This document shows positions 33,408-44,655 of a DNA stretch of 64,000 bases, piece by piece. The stretch is from Dipteris shenzhenensis (Eukaryota > Polypodiophyta > Polypodiopsida > Gleicheniales), in NCBI GenBank assembly GCA_047967505.1, contig CM106541.1, one strand, 5' to 3'. Under the pieces are notes generated by a model, which was not told the DNA's origin, searched no databases, and saw only the letters and a program-made list of their open reading frames with translations. Positions within the stretch are counted from its first letter, which is position 1, and each line of letters starts with the position of its first letter. The position numbers and the translations under genes are program-made.

Positions 33408-34598
33408 CTAATCCTTGCTCCCTTCCACACTCCCTTCTCGGCTCCCTTCTGCGCTCCCTTCTCTGCCTCCTTCCTCCTCTTCTTCCTCGTCTTCTTGTGC
33501 AGGGACCTGTAAACAAGGGACAACATATATCAATGTATGAAAAATCAAATCTTTACTTATAATATTGACATTATTTAATACCTCGGGGGCCGCTCCAGTA
33601 GCTTGGATATACTGCTCCTCAGGAATCAACCCATCATGATAGAAGTGCCTCCATGTATCTCCTTTGCGATGGTGGCGGTGGTAGGCTGTCTCGACACGAG
33701 TAGGGTATCTGCCCACGATATCAAGCTGCAAGATGACACAATTTGCGGAGGGGTTAGTACAAAGAAACAACCTCCTAATAAACTACATAAGCAATATAAT
33801 TTGGGATCGATACTTCCAAATTGGGCCTTCCATGAATCAACACACCCTGCTCCAAAATGCACACTTCCATATTGCTCCATCTGGATCCTTCGTGCCTCCA
33901 TGTGCTGTAGACTGGGGTCCTCCCTTGCTGAGTTCATTGGTTTCTTCCACTCACGCTTGTGAGTGGTGTGTGGCGGGCCCCTTGGTGGTTGACCTCCCTC
34001 GAGCTTGGCAAGCTCTGCTAGTGCCTGCCTCTTAAGCAAAGATCTTTTATTGCCAAGTATCATAACAATCTTTGACTTGGCCCATTTATCTGTGAACTGA
34101 CGATTGGGGGGTTAAGGATACCTAGAGCAAACAACAGCGAGGGTCTCATCAGCCAACCTCTTTGGTTGGTCTTTGTAGTGGATAAAGAAATCTCTGTAAC
34201 TGTTAGCAATTATAGAGCACATGAAGGCCATGATGTCCTTCCCCCATGCATCCATCAAGATGCTTCCTATCTAAGTGATGTCATAGAATATGGTACCATC
34301 ACCCGGAGGCACGTCTAAATCATCTGAATCATCATCGTCCCCACCACCACCCCTCCCAAAGCACTGTGCCATGCATCCCCCACCGCTCTCCCTGCTACTA
34401 CACCTGCTACCATGTCGTGTCGAGCTAGTAGGCTGGCCACTCATAGCTGGATATTGCACGGGACTACGTGGACCACTCGTAGCTGGAGAATCGAGTCTCG
34501 ACTGCACAGGAGTATGCCGATGGCTCTGTGAGACAGAAGGACCTCTTGACGGCATAGGGGAAGGGGCATAAGATGGCATGGCAGAATGGGCATAAGAC
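33408..34598 (-). pseudogene. Transposon-type gene (Ptta/En-Spm-like?), 3' part
   Basis: Read right to left, this continues the gene of 40206-40494, from which it is separated by the copia A insertion. The first part has MPSYAPSP-type tandem repeats and a Ser/Pro-rich linker, then an acidic stretch (GGGGDDDDSDDLDVPPGDG) and a stop after YDIT. In the same frame follows ILMDAWGKDIMAFMCSIIAN. A probable intron (donor AG|GTATCC) leads to KRSLLKRQALAELAKLEGGQ, and a last segment has TAYHRHHRKGDTWRHFYHDG and EEEEEGG. The arrangement (Ser/Pro linker, then Lys/Arg-rich helical domain) recalls the Ptta/En-Spm accessory 'Transposase_24' proteins, but the match is by eye only. Several stops make it a relic. 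Confidence 0.35.
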
Positions 34599-34951
34599 TG
34601 TTGAGATATCGAGCTCCACTCGCGATATGCCAGGGTGACTGTTGTGCATTTATGTCACCGACTTGTTAGCTGGAGATGCGGTTGGTACACCGCCCACGAA
34701 TAATAGCTGGATGACAACTAGCCTTATCTACTCTAGTTTGTGGCTCAGTTAGTAAGCCACCTTAGTTAGTTGAGTTTGGTTTGAGACCCACATATAGGGT
34801 TCTTCTATTTTCTTTGTACTAGAGTTCTTTTGGCTTTCACAACTAAGAAGAGGAAAACTGTTTTCAGCCTCCATCTTTGTGTGTATTCCCTCATTGTGCA
34901 TGTGAGAAAGCCGCAAGTGAGACTCCTTCCCTCTCTCCCACTATCTTCACA
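34599..34951 (+). repeat. 5' LTR of copia A
   Basis: TG..CA ends, with TGTTGAGATATCGAGCTCC at the start and CCACTATCTTCACA at the end. It is identical to the 3' LTR apart from about seven substitutions, including two CG-to-CA changes in the 3' copy. Confidence 0.95.
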
Positions 34952-34963
34952 TGGTATCAGAGC
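34952..34963 (+). other. Primer binding site of copia A (tRNA-iMet)
   Basis: TGGTATCAGAGC abuts the 5' LTR with no spacer; it is complementary to the 3' end of initiator tRNA-Met. Confidence 0.92.
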
Positions 34964-35494
34964 CTTGTTCGTGGTAAGGAGCTCAAGAAAGCAAGCCAAG
35001 TTCGTGGTGTCCTGGTAAGAGGACCAGTGTTGCTTTCCTTTTTCGAGTTTGGGAGCAAATCTTTGCAGGTAGCACAGCCAGAAGTGCAAGAGTGCATTGT
35101 CTCAGATTGAGACGCCCTTCGCGGTGTGGCGAGAGCGCAGTATAGGCTGCGGGACAGGGCGAAGTCCTGAGTGACTTTATTTTTCTGATTCGAGGCCATT
35201 TCGGGGCCCGTTTTGAAGGCGGAAGTTCTTCGCAGGCACTCAGAAAAAGGCCCTGTTTTGGCTGTGCGACCACTGCGCGGCTAGTCGGTGAAAAGTTGCC
35301 ACAGAAATTGTATCGTATGGATGTGTGCAGAGATATTGGGAGTTGCAGATTCATGCTTGTTGCCTGTTGATGCAAAATCGTCACTAGGAAGTGACTCTGT
35401 GGTGAAATACCACTTTCGTCAGTTTTGCAGATCTACCTGTGTGAGGCAAAAACTGTGTTCTTTGCAGTGACAGAATATTTTGCATTGTTCTGTA

Positions 35495-38400
35495 ATGGCA
35501 TCTGATTCTCTTTCACAGATTGTCACTGAAAAGCTTGACAAGAACAACTTCCAGGCATGGAAGTTTAGAATGACGAATTTCTTGATGGGAAAAGGCTATT
35601 GGGAGTTCATTACAGGAAATGAAGAAGAACCTGTTCTTCCTAATGTTCCCAGTCAATAGGAAATGCAGGCATCTAAATGATGGCATGAGAGAGCCAGGAA
35701 AGTTATGTATTGGCTGTCTATCAGTATTTCGGACTCCATGATTGTGCATATTCAGGATGCAAGTACGCCAAAGGAGGCATGGGATACTTTGGCAAAAATG
35801 TACAGCACAAATACGCAAGCCAGGAAAATGCAACTCAAACAGGAGTTGCACAATGTGCAGAGAGAAAATTTGAGCATAAATGACTACCACATGAAAGTGA
35901 AGAAAATTGCAGATGCACTTGCTTCCATTGGGTCGCCAATGGAAGATGATGATCTAGTTTCTGTGACCTTGAATGGTCTAGGAAAGGAGTATGCACGGTT
36001 CCGGACATCCATTGCCGTCCGTGAAAAATTTCCTGATTTTGAAGAGTTGTTTGCTCTTCTAATTTCTAAAGAGCAGAGAAATGGGGGTGCATCTTCTTCA
36101 GCAGGAACTTCAAAAGAAACTGTCTTCTACTCAAATGTTGGTAGAGGTAGAGGCAGAGGTAGAGGAGGCCGATCTGGTAGAAATCAGAATATGCAGCAAA
36201 CGCAAGAAAACCAGTCCTATGCAGGAGGACGTGGTAACTCTAGAGGCAGGGGGAGCCAAAGAGGCCGTGGTGGATGGTAGAGAGGCCAAAATGAAAACAG
36301 TAATGTTGAATGCTACTATTGTGGTAAAATGGGTCATATGGCTAAGGACTGCTACAAAAAGAAGAATGACATTATGAATGGAAAATTGTAGCAAGGCAAT
36401 TATGCATCTTCTAGTAGGCAGGGTGATGACAGAAATGAGCATCTATTTATGGTGCAGCATATGACCAATTCTGTGACAAGTGCAGAAGAACAAAATGATG
36501 TGTGGTATGTTGACTCAGGTGTGTCAAACCACATGACAGGTCATGCAGAATGGATGCAAGATGCAAGGAAAATGGAAAAGCTAGGATTTGTGGAGACTGG
36601 TGATGATACTGCACATCCTATTGTGCAGATTGGTAAAATTCCTTTGTCCATGCAGGATGGGAAAAAGAAATACCTGTCCGATGTATTTCATGTCCCGAAC
36701 ATCACCAAGAACCTGGTTTCTGTTGGTCAAATGGTTGAGCAGGGCTTGCAGGTTAGATTTAATCCTCATGGATGCTTTGTTGAGGATATGAAAAATAACG
36801 ATCGCTTGATAGCAAAAGGAAAGAAGAAGGGCAGGATGTTTACGTTGGATGCGGACATGCGTGAATTGAGTGCAGCAATGTTTGCACATGGGACCGGTGT
36901 AGTTGCAGATATTGATATCTGGCACAAACGCATTGGTCATGTTAATATACAGCGACTTAAATCAATGCAAGCCCAAAATATTATTGCAGGATTGCCTAAA
37001 TTCAAGGTTGCAAAAATGCACAAGGTTTGTGAAGCCTGTCAATTTGGGAAACAGGCAAGGAAACCTTTTCCTAGGCATGTTCAAGAGAGTAAAAAGCCAT
37101 TGGAATTAATCCACTCTGATGTGTGGACTACTAAAGCTGCATCTATTGGAGGCTGTCACTATTTTGTCACATTTATTGATGACTTCAGCAGAAAACTTTG
37201 GGTGTATTTTATCAAAAAGAAAAGTGAAGTGTTTGGGCACTTCAAAGCTTTTAAAGCTATGGTTGAAAAAGAAACACGCCTGCAAATAAAATGCCTAAGG
37301 TCAGATGGAGGGGGAGAGTACCTCTCAAATGAGTTTGCAAGGTTCTTGCAGGAGCATGGCATAAAGCACCAATATTCATGCAGTCATACCCCATAGCAAA
37401 ATGGAATTGCAGAAAGGAAAAATAGGCATATTGGAGAGGTATCTTGGGCTATGCTAAATGAAAAAGATCTACCAAATTATTATTGGGCTGAAGCAGTTGC
37501 TACAGCAGTTTATATAATGAACAGGACTCCCACTGCAGCAATACATGGCATGATGCCAAAGGAGATGTATACTGGTAGGAAACTAGATATTTCTCATTTG
37601 GAAATTTTTGGTTGCATTGCCTATGTCCATGTGCCAGATGAGTTGAGGTCCAAGTTGGATCCAAAAGCTGAGAAGTGCATCTTTATTGGTTATTCTCTGC
37701 AGCAGAAAGGGTATAGATGCTATAACCCTTCTACTCGTAAGTTTACAGTGAGTAGAGATGTTGTTTTTGATGAGATGAGCAGCTGGTATAAACCAGTAAA
37801 TGTGATGATTGATGTAGATGCACAAAATGGTAATGCTGCACAGAATTCACAGCAGCAATCACAAAATATCAGTGGACCTGCAGTGTCGTCTAGTAGTGGT
37901 TCACATACTTCGCCATGGACAGGCAGATTGAGATCAGGAGAATCTCCTCAAAGCAATGTAGAGAGTGGTATGCAGGTATCACGAAAAGGAAAAGACAAGG
38001 TAGATTAGCCCATGTTTGATGTGAATGCAGGTCACTCTTATGTGGATGCTGAATCCAGTGGCTCAGAACAGAGCATTGATGATGAGTTGGGTATTCCTTC
38101 TCTTGTTACACCTAGAGTATGGAAGACCAGGGATGTTTTGAGAGCACCTGGAAGTGAGCCTATTTTGCGCAGGTCTACCAGGGTTAGGTATCCTATGGAT
38201 AGGCTGAAATATGATGGATTTACAGCCATTCACTATGCCTATATGGTCAAAGTGATACAGGAACCAGAACCCACTTCTTTTGAGCAAGCCATGGGAAATG
38301 AAAAATGGGAGAAAGCCATGGATGAAGAAATGGATGCCTTGGATGCAAATGCTACATGGGAAATGAAAAATGGGAGAAAGTTATGGATGAAGAAATGGAT

Positions 38401-39892
38401 GCCTTGGATGCCTTTGCCTAAAGACAAGAATGCAATTGGCTGTTAGTGGGTTTATAAGATCAAGCACAATGCAGATGGTTCTGTGAATAGATACAAGGCA
38501 AGATTAGTTGTCAAGGGGTATGCACAAACATATGGCATTGATTATGAAGAAAATTTCAGCCCGGTTGCAAGGATGGCAACCGTAAGAGCAGCCATTGCTA
38601 TGGCTGCATCAAAGGGATGGTCTTTACATCAAATGGATGTAAAGAATGCCTTCTTGCATGGTGATTTGCAAGAAGAGGTCTTCATGGAGTAGCCAGCAGG
38701 TTATGTTCATGCTATTCATCCTGAGTTTGTTTGCAGGTTGAAGAAAGCCTTGTATGGCTTGAAGCAAGCACCTAGAGCATGGTCTGACAAGATAGGACAG
38801 TATCTTGTCACTATTGGCTTTCAGATTTCCAAGGCAGATTTCTCACTCTATGTGAGAAAAACAGAGAAAGGGATTATGCTGCTGGTCATTTATGTTGACG
38901 ATTTGATCATCACAGGTGATAGTGATGAAGATATCCTTCATGTGAAAATGCTATTGAGGCAGAAGTTTGAGATGAAGGATTTGGGAGAGCTGCATTATTT
39001 CTTGGGCATTGAGGTGATTAGATCACCAAGTGGGATACAGCTCTTGCAGAGGCAGTATGGATTGGACATGCTGTCCAAATATGGGATGACAGGCTGTAAG
39101 CCTATTTTAGTTCCTCTGGAGCAGAATGTGAAGCTGAGCGCAGATGCAGGTGAGCTTCTGGAAGACCCTACTATGTACAGACACATAGTAGGAAGTTTGA
39201 TTTACATGACTATTACCAGGCCAGATTTGAGCTATGCTGTTGGGTTGGTAAGTCAGTTTATGCAGGCTCCAAGGAAACCGCATTTGGATGCGGCTAGACG
39301 CATACTCAGGTATGTGAAGTCCACATTGCAGTATGGACTAGTTTATGAGGCTGGGGTTCAGATACAGTTGCATGGATACACTGATGCTGATTGGGCTGGT
39401 AGTATTTCTGATAGACGATCTACCAGTGGATATGTGTTCTCTTTTGGGAGTGCTGCAGTCACTTGGAGCAGCAAGAAACAGCCTACAGTTGCCTTGTCGA
39501 GCATAGAGGCTGAGTACAGGGGTGCAGCAATGGCTACATGTGAGGTAGCTTGGTTGCATAAGCTACTTTATGATATGCATCAGTCTACAGATGGGCCAGT
39601 TGTCATTTATTGTGACAACATGAGCAGTATACACTTGGCAAAGAACCCAGTCTTTCATGCTAGAACAAAGCACATTGAGGTGCATTATCACTATGTGCGG
39701 GAGAAGGTTTTACTAGGTCTTATTGATCTAGTTTATGTCAGCACAGAGGATCAGGTAGCTGACATATTTACGAAAGCATTGGGCGCAGAGAAGCTGCGCA
39801 AGTTTAGAGACCTGCTTGGTGTGAAAGAATTGGGATTGAGCTCGAGGGGGAGTGTTGAGATATCGAGCTCCACTCGCAATATGCCAGGGTGA
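35495..39892 (+). pseudogene. copia A gag-pol polyprotein with multiple stops
   Basis: Start ATG 35495 (MASDSLSQIV). Domains in order: gag; RGRGRGG tract and CCHC knuckle CYYCGKMGHMAKDC (~36310-36352); protease WYVDSGVSNHMTGH (~36505); GAG-pre-integrase DIWHKRIGHV..CEACQFGKQ; integrase with D (IHSDVW), D (LRSDGGGEY) and E (NGIAERKN); reverse transcriptase with [13 protein letters not shown] and YVDDLIITG (~38895); RNase H with DADWAGS and SSIEAEY. The order integrase before RT marks copia. In-frame stops fall at about 35657, 35678, 36279, 36389, 37394, 38006, 38444 and 38690. A 63-bp tandem duplication near 38285-38410 adds a frame problem. The final codons run into the 3' LTR. Confidence 0.93.
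39841..39852 (+). other. Polypurine tract of copia A
   Basis: CTCGAGGGGGAG directly precedes the 3' LTR; its purine run would prime plus-strand synthesis. Confidence 0.85.
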
Positions 39893-40205
39893 ATGTTGTG
39901 CATTTATGTCACCAACTTGTTAGCTGGAGATGCGGTTGGTACACCGCCCACGAATAATAGCTGGATGACAGCTAGCCTTATCTACTCTAGTTTGTGGCTC
40001 AGTTAGTAAGCCACCTTAGTTAGTTGAGTTTGGTTTGAGACCCACATATAGGGTTCTTCTATTTTCTTTGTGCTAGAGTTCTTTTGGCTTTCACAACTAA
40101 GAAGAGGAAAACTGTTTTCAGCCTCCACCTTTGTGTGTATTCCCCCATTGTGCATGTGAGAAAGCCGCAAGTGAGACTCCTTCCCTCTCTCCCACTATCT
40201 TCACA
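39853..40205 (+). repeat. 3' LTR of copia A
   Basis: 353 bp, TG..CA, ending at CTTCACA and followed by the AAGAC target duplication. Confidence 0.95.
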
Positions 40206-40494
40206 AAGACGGCATGGGGGAAGGGGCCTAAGACGGCATGGGAGATGGGCCCGTGCTGTGTAGCCGGCTGGGTTGTTTTGACTCCATTGGGGTAATCTCA
40301 GCTGATGTGGGGTGGTTTGGAGTCTGTAGTGCCGAATTTTGGGGGGTGTTCAGAGTACCCATCATATACCCGTATAACTTCGCAAGACTAGGAGGGTGTC
40401 CTAAAAGGTTATGTAAGTCCCTAAAAATAGACTCCCGGAGATCAGGTGAGCTAGCACTCACTGGCTTGCGAGGAAGGAGCATGATCCAAAGCAA
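40206..40494 (-). pseudogene. Transposon-type gene, 5' part (split by copia A)
   Basis: This segment encodes, on the complement, SSPDLRESIFRDLHNLLGHP, then TPNHPTSAEITPMES and the start of the PSPMPS repeats. Removing copia A and one AAGAC joins it to 34598 in the same frame, and the repeat series (APSPMPS, YAHSAMPS, YAPSPMPS) then runs on. One repeat has TAG in place of the tyrosine codon. Its likely start at 40494 lies within ~20 bp of the plus-strand frame of the P/THAP-like gene, so the two genes are divergent or the junction is a rearrangement. Confidence 0.4.
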
Positions 40495-40512
40495 AGATCT
40501 CTTAGTAACTTT

Positions 40513-43500
40513 TTGGTTTCAACAAAAACTAGAAGCCCAAGTACGAGTGCTTTCTCTGTTGATTCAAGTTTTAATAGAGAAAATGAATCTTCTTTTGTAA
40601 ATTTTGACTTGCTATGTTGGGGCCTTTGGAGCCATGAGGTCAAAGTAGGTAACAAGTATGTCAAGGTAAAGCCTTTCTTAGATGATCAATGTGGTGGGAA
40701 GTATTGGTTTATAGAGCGTCATGTTAAGGCGACATTAAATAATGGATGTACTGATATTCATGTGGATGGATGCTTTCGTCACATAAGTTGCATACGCATT
40801 TCACAAGATGGGCAACCATTTGAAGGCTTTACATGCCACCATTGCAAGGGGATAGTTAAACTTGCTGACTTTAGAATGAGATTGTATAGAGAAGAGAAGG
40901 TTGAGAATAAGAGAGGAGATAGGGGTACCGGTTGTGGAAGAAGGCTAGATTATCTTACAAAGAGTGAGCTTAGAAATGCAACTCTTTTTGCTAAAAGACG
41001 AGTAAGAGACCTTTCTAAGCAACTATGGTGGACAAAGTCTCAGGTTGCCATTCTTTCAGTAAGAGTCCACACTTTAAGAGAAGCTAGCATAGAGTCTCTC
41101 AATCGAAAGGATGTAAAACGATTTTGCAACAACATAATCGAAGCCCATAGATTGGAAAAGTTTGGTGGTAAAGTTGCCTTATGGGACTTTCTACAAGATG
41201 TTGCCACAAACATAATCAAGTCAAGTGCTGGACAAAGATATAGTGAGAACACAAAGGCAATATTTGAGGTTGCAAGGATGTGGGGAGGTCCAAGGTTACA
41301 TGACTTCTTGAGTTCCAACCTCAATGGACCTTCTTTATCAATGACAAAGCGAGGGCAAAGACTTGCTACTCAGTTTGTACCTGGTATACATGGATATCTT
41401 TTTGATGCAATCACTGAAATTTATGAAAAAGAAAAAGAAAAGCATGGAATCATGTCAAGGATTCCCTTCATCATAGTGGAAGATGAAACTGCAATAAAGA
41501 AGCGGATAAGGTAACCTCCTTTTTCTCTAAATTATTTTCATAATCTAAATCTTGTTTTTGAATGCAAGAGGATTGCATATGATCTTACATACTTGTGCTT
41601 ATTATTGCTTGTAGGTGGAATCCAAAGGATGACATGCTTGTGGGTTTTGATGTATATAAAGTAGATGATCATGAGTGCATGACCACATGCATGATCAGAT
41701 TATTGATGCATTTCAAAATTGTGTCATTGGTGGACGTGCAAGAGTTTTTCTTGCCAATCCATTGCATGATGCACTCCCACGCTTGGTTCTTGCACTTCAT
41801 TGCACTTGCGGCCGATTTGATGCAAGTTTTGTCCGCAAGCAATGGGATGCTATTTTAAACTTATGGAATGAGAAGCTAAAGACCACGGTTGGTCCAATTA
41901 TTGGACATGCATCCGATGGTGATAGTCGACGAAGAACATTGATGATCTCCGATTATCTAGATAAAAGAGGTAGTAGATTTGGGATAAAATGGGATGGATG
42001 GCCTCTCTCAGCAAAAGTTTTAGAAAATCAAGTTTTTGGGCTGCATGATCAAGATTTTGTACATAATGGAAAAAAGTTAGTTAATGTTCTTGACAAGCCT
42101 AAGCATCAATTGGCTATTGGCAATGTTTGGATCACCTTAAATCATGTCATTATTGTGTATGATGCTTTTTCTATCGACAAGCATATGCTAAGGGAGGGAG
42201 ACATTAGGCGAGATGACCGCCAAAATTGGGCTGGAGCTCAAAGAATATGCAGTAGACAAGTGCAATGGTGCTTGGGAGAATTGGCAAACAATGGAATTCA
42301 TAGAAAAGAGAGGAGCATGCTAGGAACACAAGCTTATCTTGAAATTGCTGGGGACTACATCGACATCTTCTTATCTCCACATTTGAATCTTGTGGATCGA
42401 GTCTATCTTGCAGGCAAAGTCTCTTTTTTCTTTCAAATTTGGAGGTCTTGGATTGTTCATCATGCCAACTATACGTTGAATAGAAACTTCATAACTAAGG
42501 AAGCTTTCTTAGATGTGCAACTCGCATGCCATTTTGTGGTCCTACTGATCAAGTACTTTAGAGAATTTTGTCCAGGCCTAAGGTGTCCTTTACATCTTAC
42601 AGGTTCAGATTCAGTTGAAATCTTCTTCAGTAAGATTGGAAGCATGGTGGGACAAGAACGCGCTTATGACTTGATGGATATGCTACATAGTGCAGGTAGT
42701 ATGAATAGGCTTGCACACTTTGAATGCAAAGGGGATAGTCCTCTATTTACAAGGGCACATAAGAAGCAAGAACATGTATGGAGAGAATTGAATCTCAAAG
42801 AGAACATGCGAGAAGCTAATCTAGGGGACTATGAGTGTGTGTCAACTGATGATAAAATCATCGAAGCATTGAAGAAGGGACTAAAAAGTGCTCAAGAAAG
42901 GTGTGAAAGTTTGCATATGAAGCCAAAGGGTGAGAATATGAAGTGGTGGATGGAACCTTGGTCAAATGGATTTGCAGATGCATATTCACAAGAATCTGAT
43001 TCTGAAGAAGAAGACCAATGTCAAGCAGATCATGTGTCAGAAATAGATGATAATGACAACGATGCCTCCATAAGTGAAATCAGACATGTGGTGGATTCTC
43101 TCCTAGCTGAACAAGAAGCAGTGAGCCCAGTTGTTACCATTGATGGTAAAACTCTCTTCAAGTCCACATTGGTAAGCCAACTTAATGGAAATCCCACACT
43201 CTCTAAAGATAGACTCACAAGGGTTCGCCAAGGAGTATACTACTCTAAGGAAGATATACCTCTTGCTACATCAAATGAGAACCTATTTGGAATAGGTTCC
43301 GATTGTGCCATATTCTTTCATGAAGAACACAAAACAAGGAAAAGCAAAAGGAAATGCAATCCAAGATCTTTGCAAAAAAAGAAAACACAAGCTATATGGT
43401 ACCTTGGATGAGTTCAAAAAATGAGGAGAAAGGTTGGTGGGGGGTATGTGGAATATAAAAGAGGGTTCAACCTTTCAGATAGACCTTTTGGAGTAGAAGT

Positions 43501-43687
43501 CCAGCTTGGGTGGTATCAAAAGGCAAAAGGTTCAAGATGCTTCACATATGACCTTACAGACCTTGACATGATAAATATTGAGAGCGTAATTGCATTGGCA
43601 AACCTCACCTATGAGTGTAATAGCAATAAGTATACTTTAGATGAGAATGATTGGAATGTATTCAATGACTTTGTAAAGGGGCATTAA
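40513..43687 (+). pseudogene. P/THAP-like DDE transposase gene (two exons, frameshifted)
   Basis: Exon 1 runs from about 40513 to 41510, intron 41511-41614 (AG|GTAACC..TTGTAG|G), and exon 2 from 41615 to 43411; an in-frame TGA at 43409-43411 is followed by further open sequence to 43687. Exon 1 has a Cys/His-rich segment (FTCHHC) and a helical region, ending in IVEDETAIKKRIR. Exon 2 has DDMLVGFDVYK, GRARVFLANPLHDALPRL, GHASDGDSRRRTLM and, near 42604, TGSDSVEIFFSKIG. The acidic residues in EDET, SDG and SDSVE are candidates for the DDE triad of P-superfamily (THAP9-like) transposases. The frame shifts by one near 41678. Two breaks mean it is probably inactive. It sits 1 kb inside a terminus matching the MITE at 5.5 kb. 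The family assignment rests on motif pattern only. Confidence 0.5.
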
Positions 43688-44599
43688 ATGCACTTGGTAG
43701 GGGCTTCTTTGTTATCTTTCTAATATGATAAAAGCTTTATTACGATTATTACTATGCGCTGAGTTTAGTTTGATTTCTCTTGATGGATTTTTTAAATTAT
43801 TTTTTTGCAGGACCTTGAATCACACAAGTGGATGATTTGCAACCGCCTGGGTACTTTTGTTTATATGAATGCCATTAAGCAAGTTAAAATGCTATTTTGG
43901 CATCGGGTACAACAAGATGTTGTATGAATGTAGCCTCTATGCTTTTAATACCATGGCTTCATGGTTTGATATGACTTAGTGGATGTTTGTATTTGGCAAG
44001 AAATAAATATTATATATCGTCATTGAATGCTTTGTAAAATTGGCTAATCTATCATCCCTTCTCTTAGTTAAAATACCCATACATATGGTTTTGTAAAAAA
44101 TTGAAAGATATAAAGCATTTATAAAAGCTCCCAATCTTTCATGTAGTATTTTTATAAAGGTTGTTTCTTGAGCTCTTTACGTGTTTCAAGTGGCTTTGCA
44201 CAATTCTTTGCTCTTGGTGTACGGCACACATGATTTGTCTTGTTTGATATTTGTTCCTCTTAGTTTTTGCACATATGTCTTTATTCTTTGTTTCTCTTGC
44301 CTTATGGCATCATCAGGACACAAATTCATCTTAAACTTATGCAATGCCCATTATTGCAGTCGGTACCTCAATTTTTTGTGTGTAGATTCAAATAATGCAG
44401 GTGATGTAGAGATCTTGTAGTTTAAATATCTCATCCTACCTAAAGGGACTCCAAAAGTAGTAGTGTATGACTCACATAAGGACTTTTAAAATTCCTCTAG
44501 GAGAATAAATATACTTACACAAGGGGATTTTTAAAATTTCCCAAAATTTACAGAGGGGATACCAGGAAATACTACAAATAGGTTACATAGGGATTTAGA
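43688..44599 (+). other. 3' part of the P/THAP-like element, noncoding
   Basis: AT-rich. A possible short exon follows an acceptor (TTTTTTTGCAG, ~43810): DLESHKWMICNRLGTFVYMN. No other gene is seen. Confidence 0.35.
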
Positions 44600-44655
44600 A
44601 AAGAACCCTTGCACGCACGTGATATAGACATATTACACTAAGTGACCCCCCCGAG
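44600..44655. repeat. Terminal inverted repeat end of the transposon inserted in copia B
   Basis: The sequence GCACGCACGTGATATAGACA..AAGTGACCCCCCCGAG matches the right end of the MITE (5725-5776) almost base for base. Directly after it copia B begins mid-codon at GAATTTAG, the expected 8-bp target site. The matching left terminus with copia B sequence on its outer side was not found in the window. Confidence 0.75.

Larger units (their letters stand above)
34599..40205 (+). mobile_element. Ty1/copia retrotransposon A, complete, TSD AAGAC
   Basis: A full-length 5607-bp element: LTR 34599-34951, primer site 34952-34963, gag-pol, polypurine tract (CTCGAGGGGGAG, 39841-39852) and LTR 39853-40205. 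The target duplication AAGAC is at 34594-34598 and 40206-40210. The two 353-bp LTRs differ at about 7 positions by eye (~2%), nearly all transitions. The element split a minus-strand gene. Gag-pol has about nine premature stops, so it is inactive. Confidence 0.96.

Noticed and set aside
34805-35384. Open frames in the copia leaders (also 1245-1936 and 46153-46826)
   Set aside because: They are in the LTR/leader of elements A, B and C. The same frames appear on the opposite strand to the element and are not part of gag-pol.
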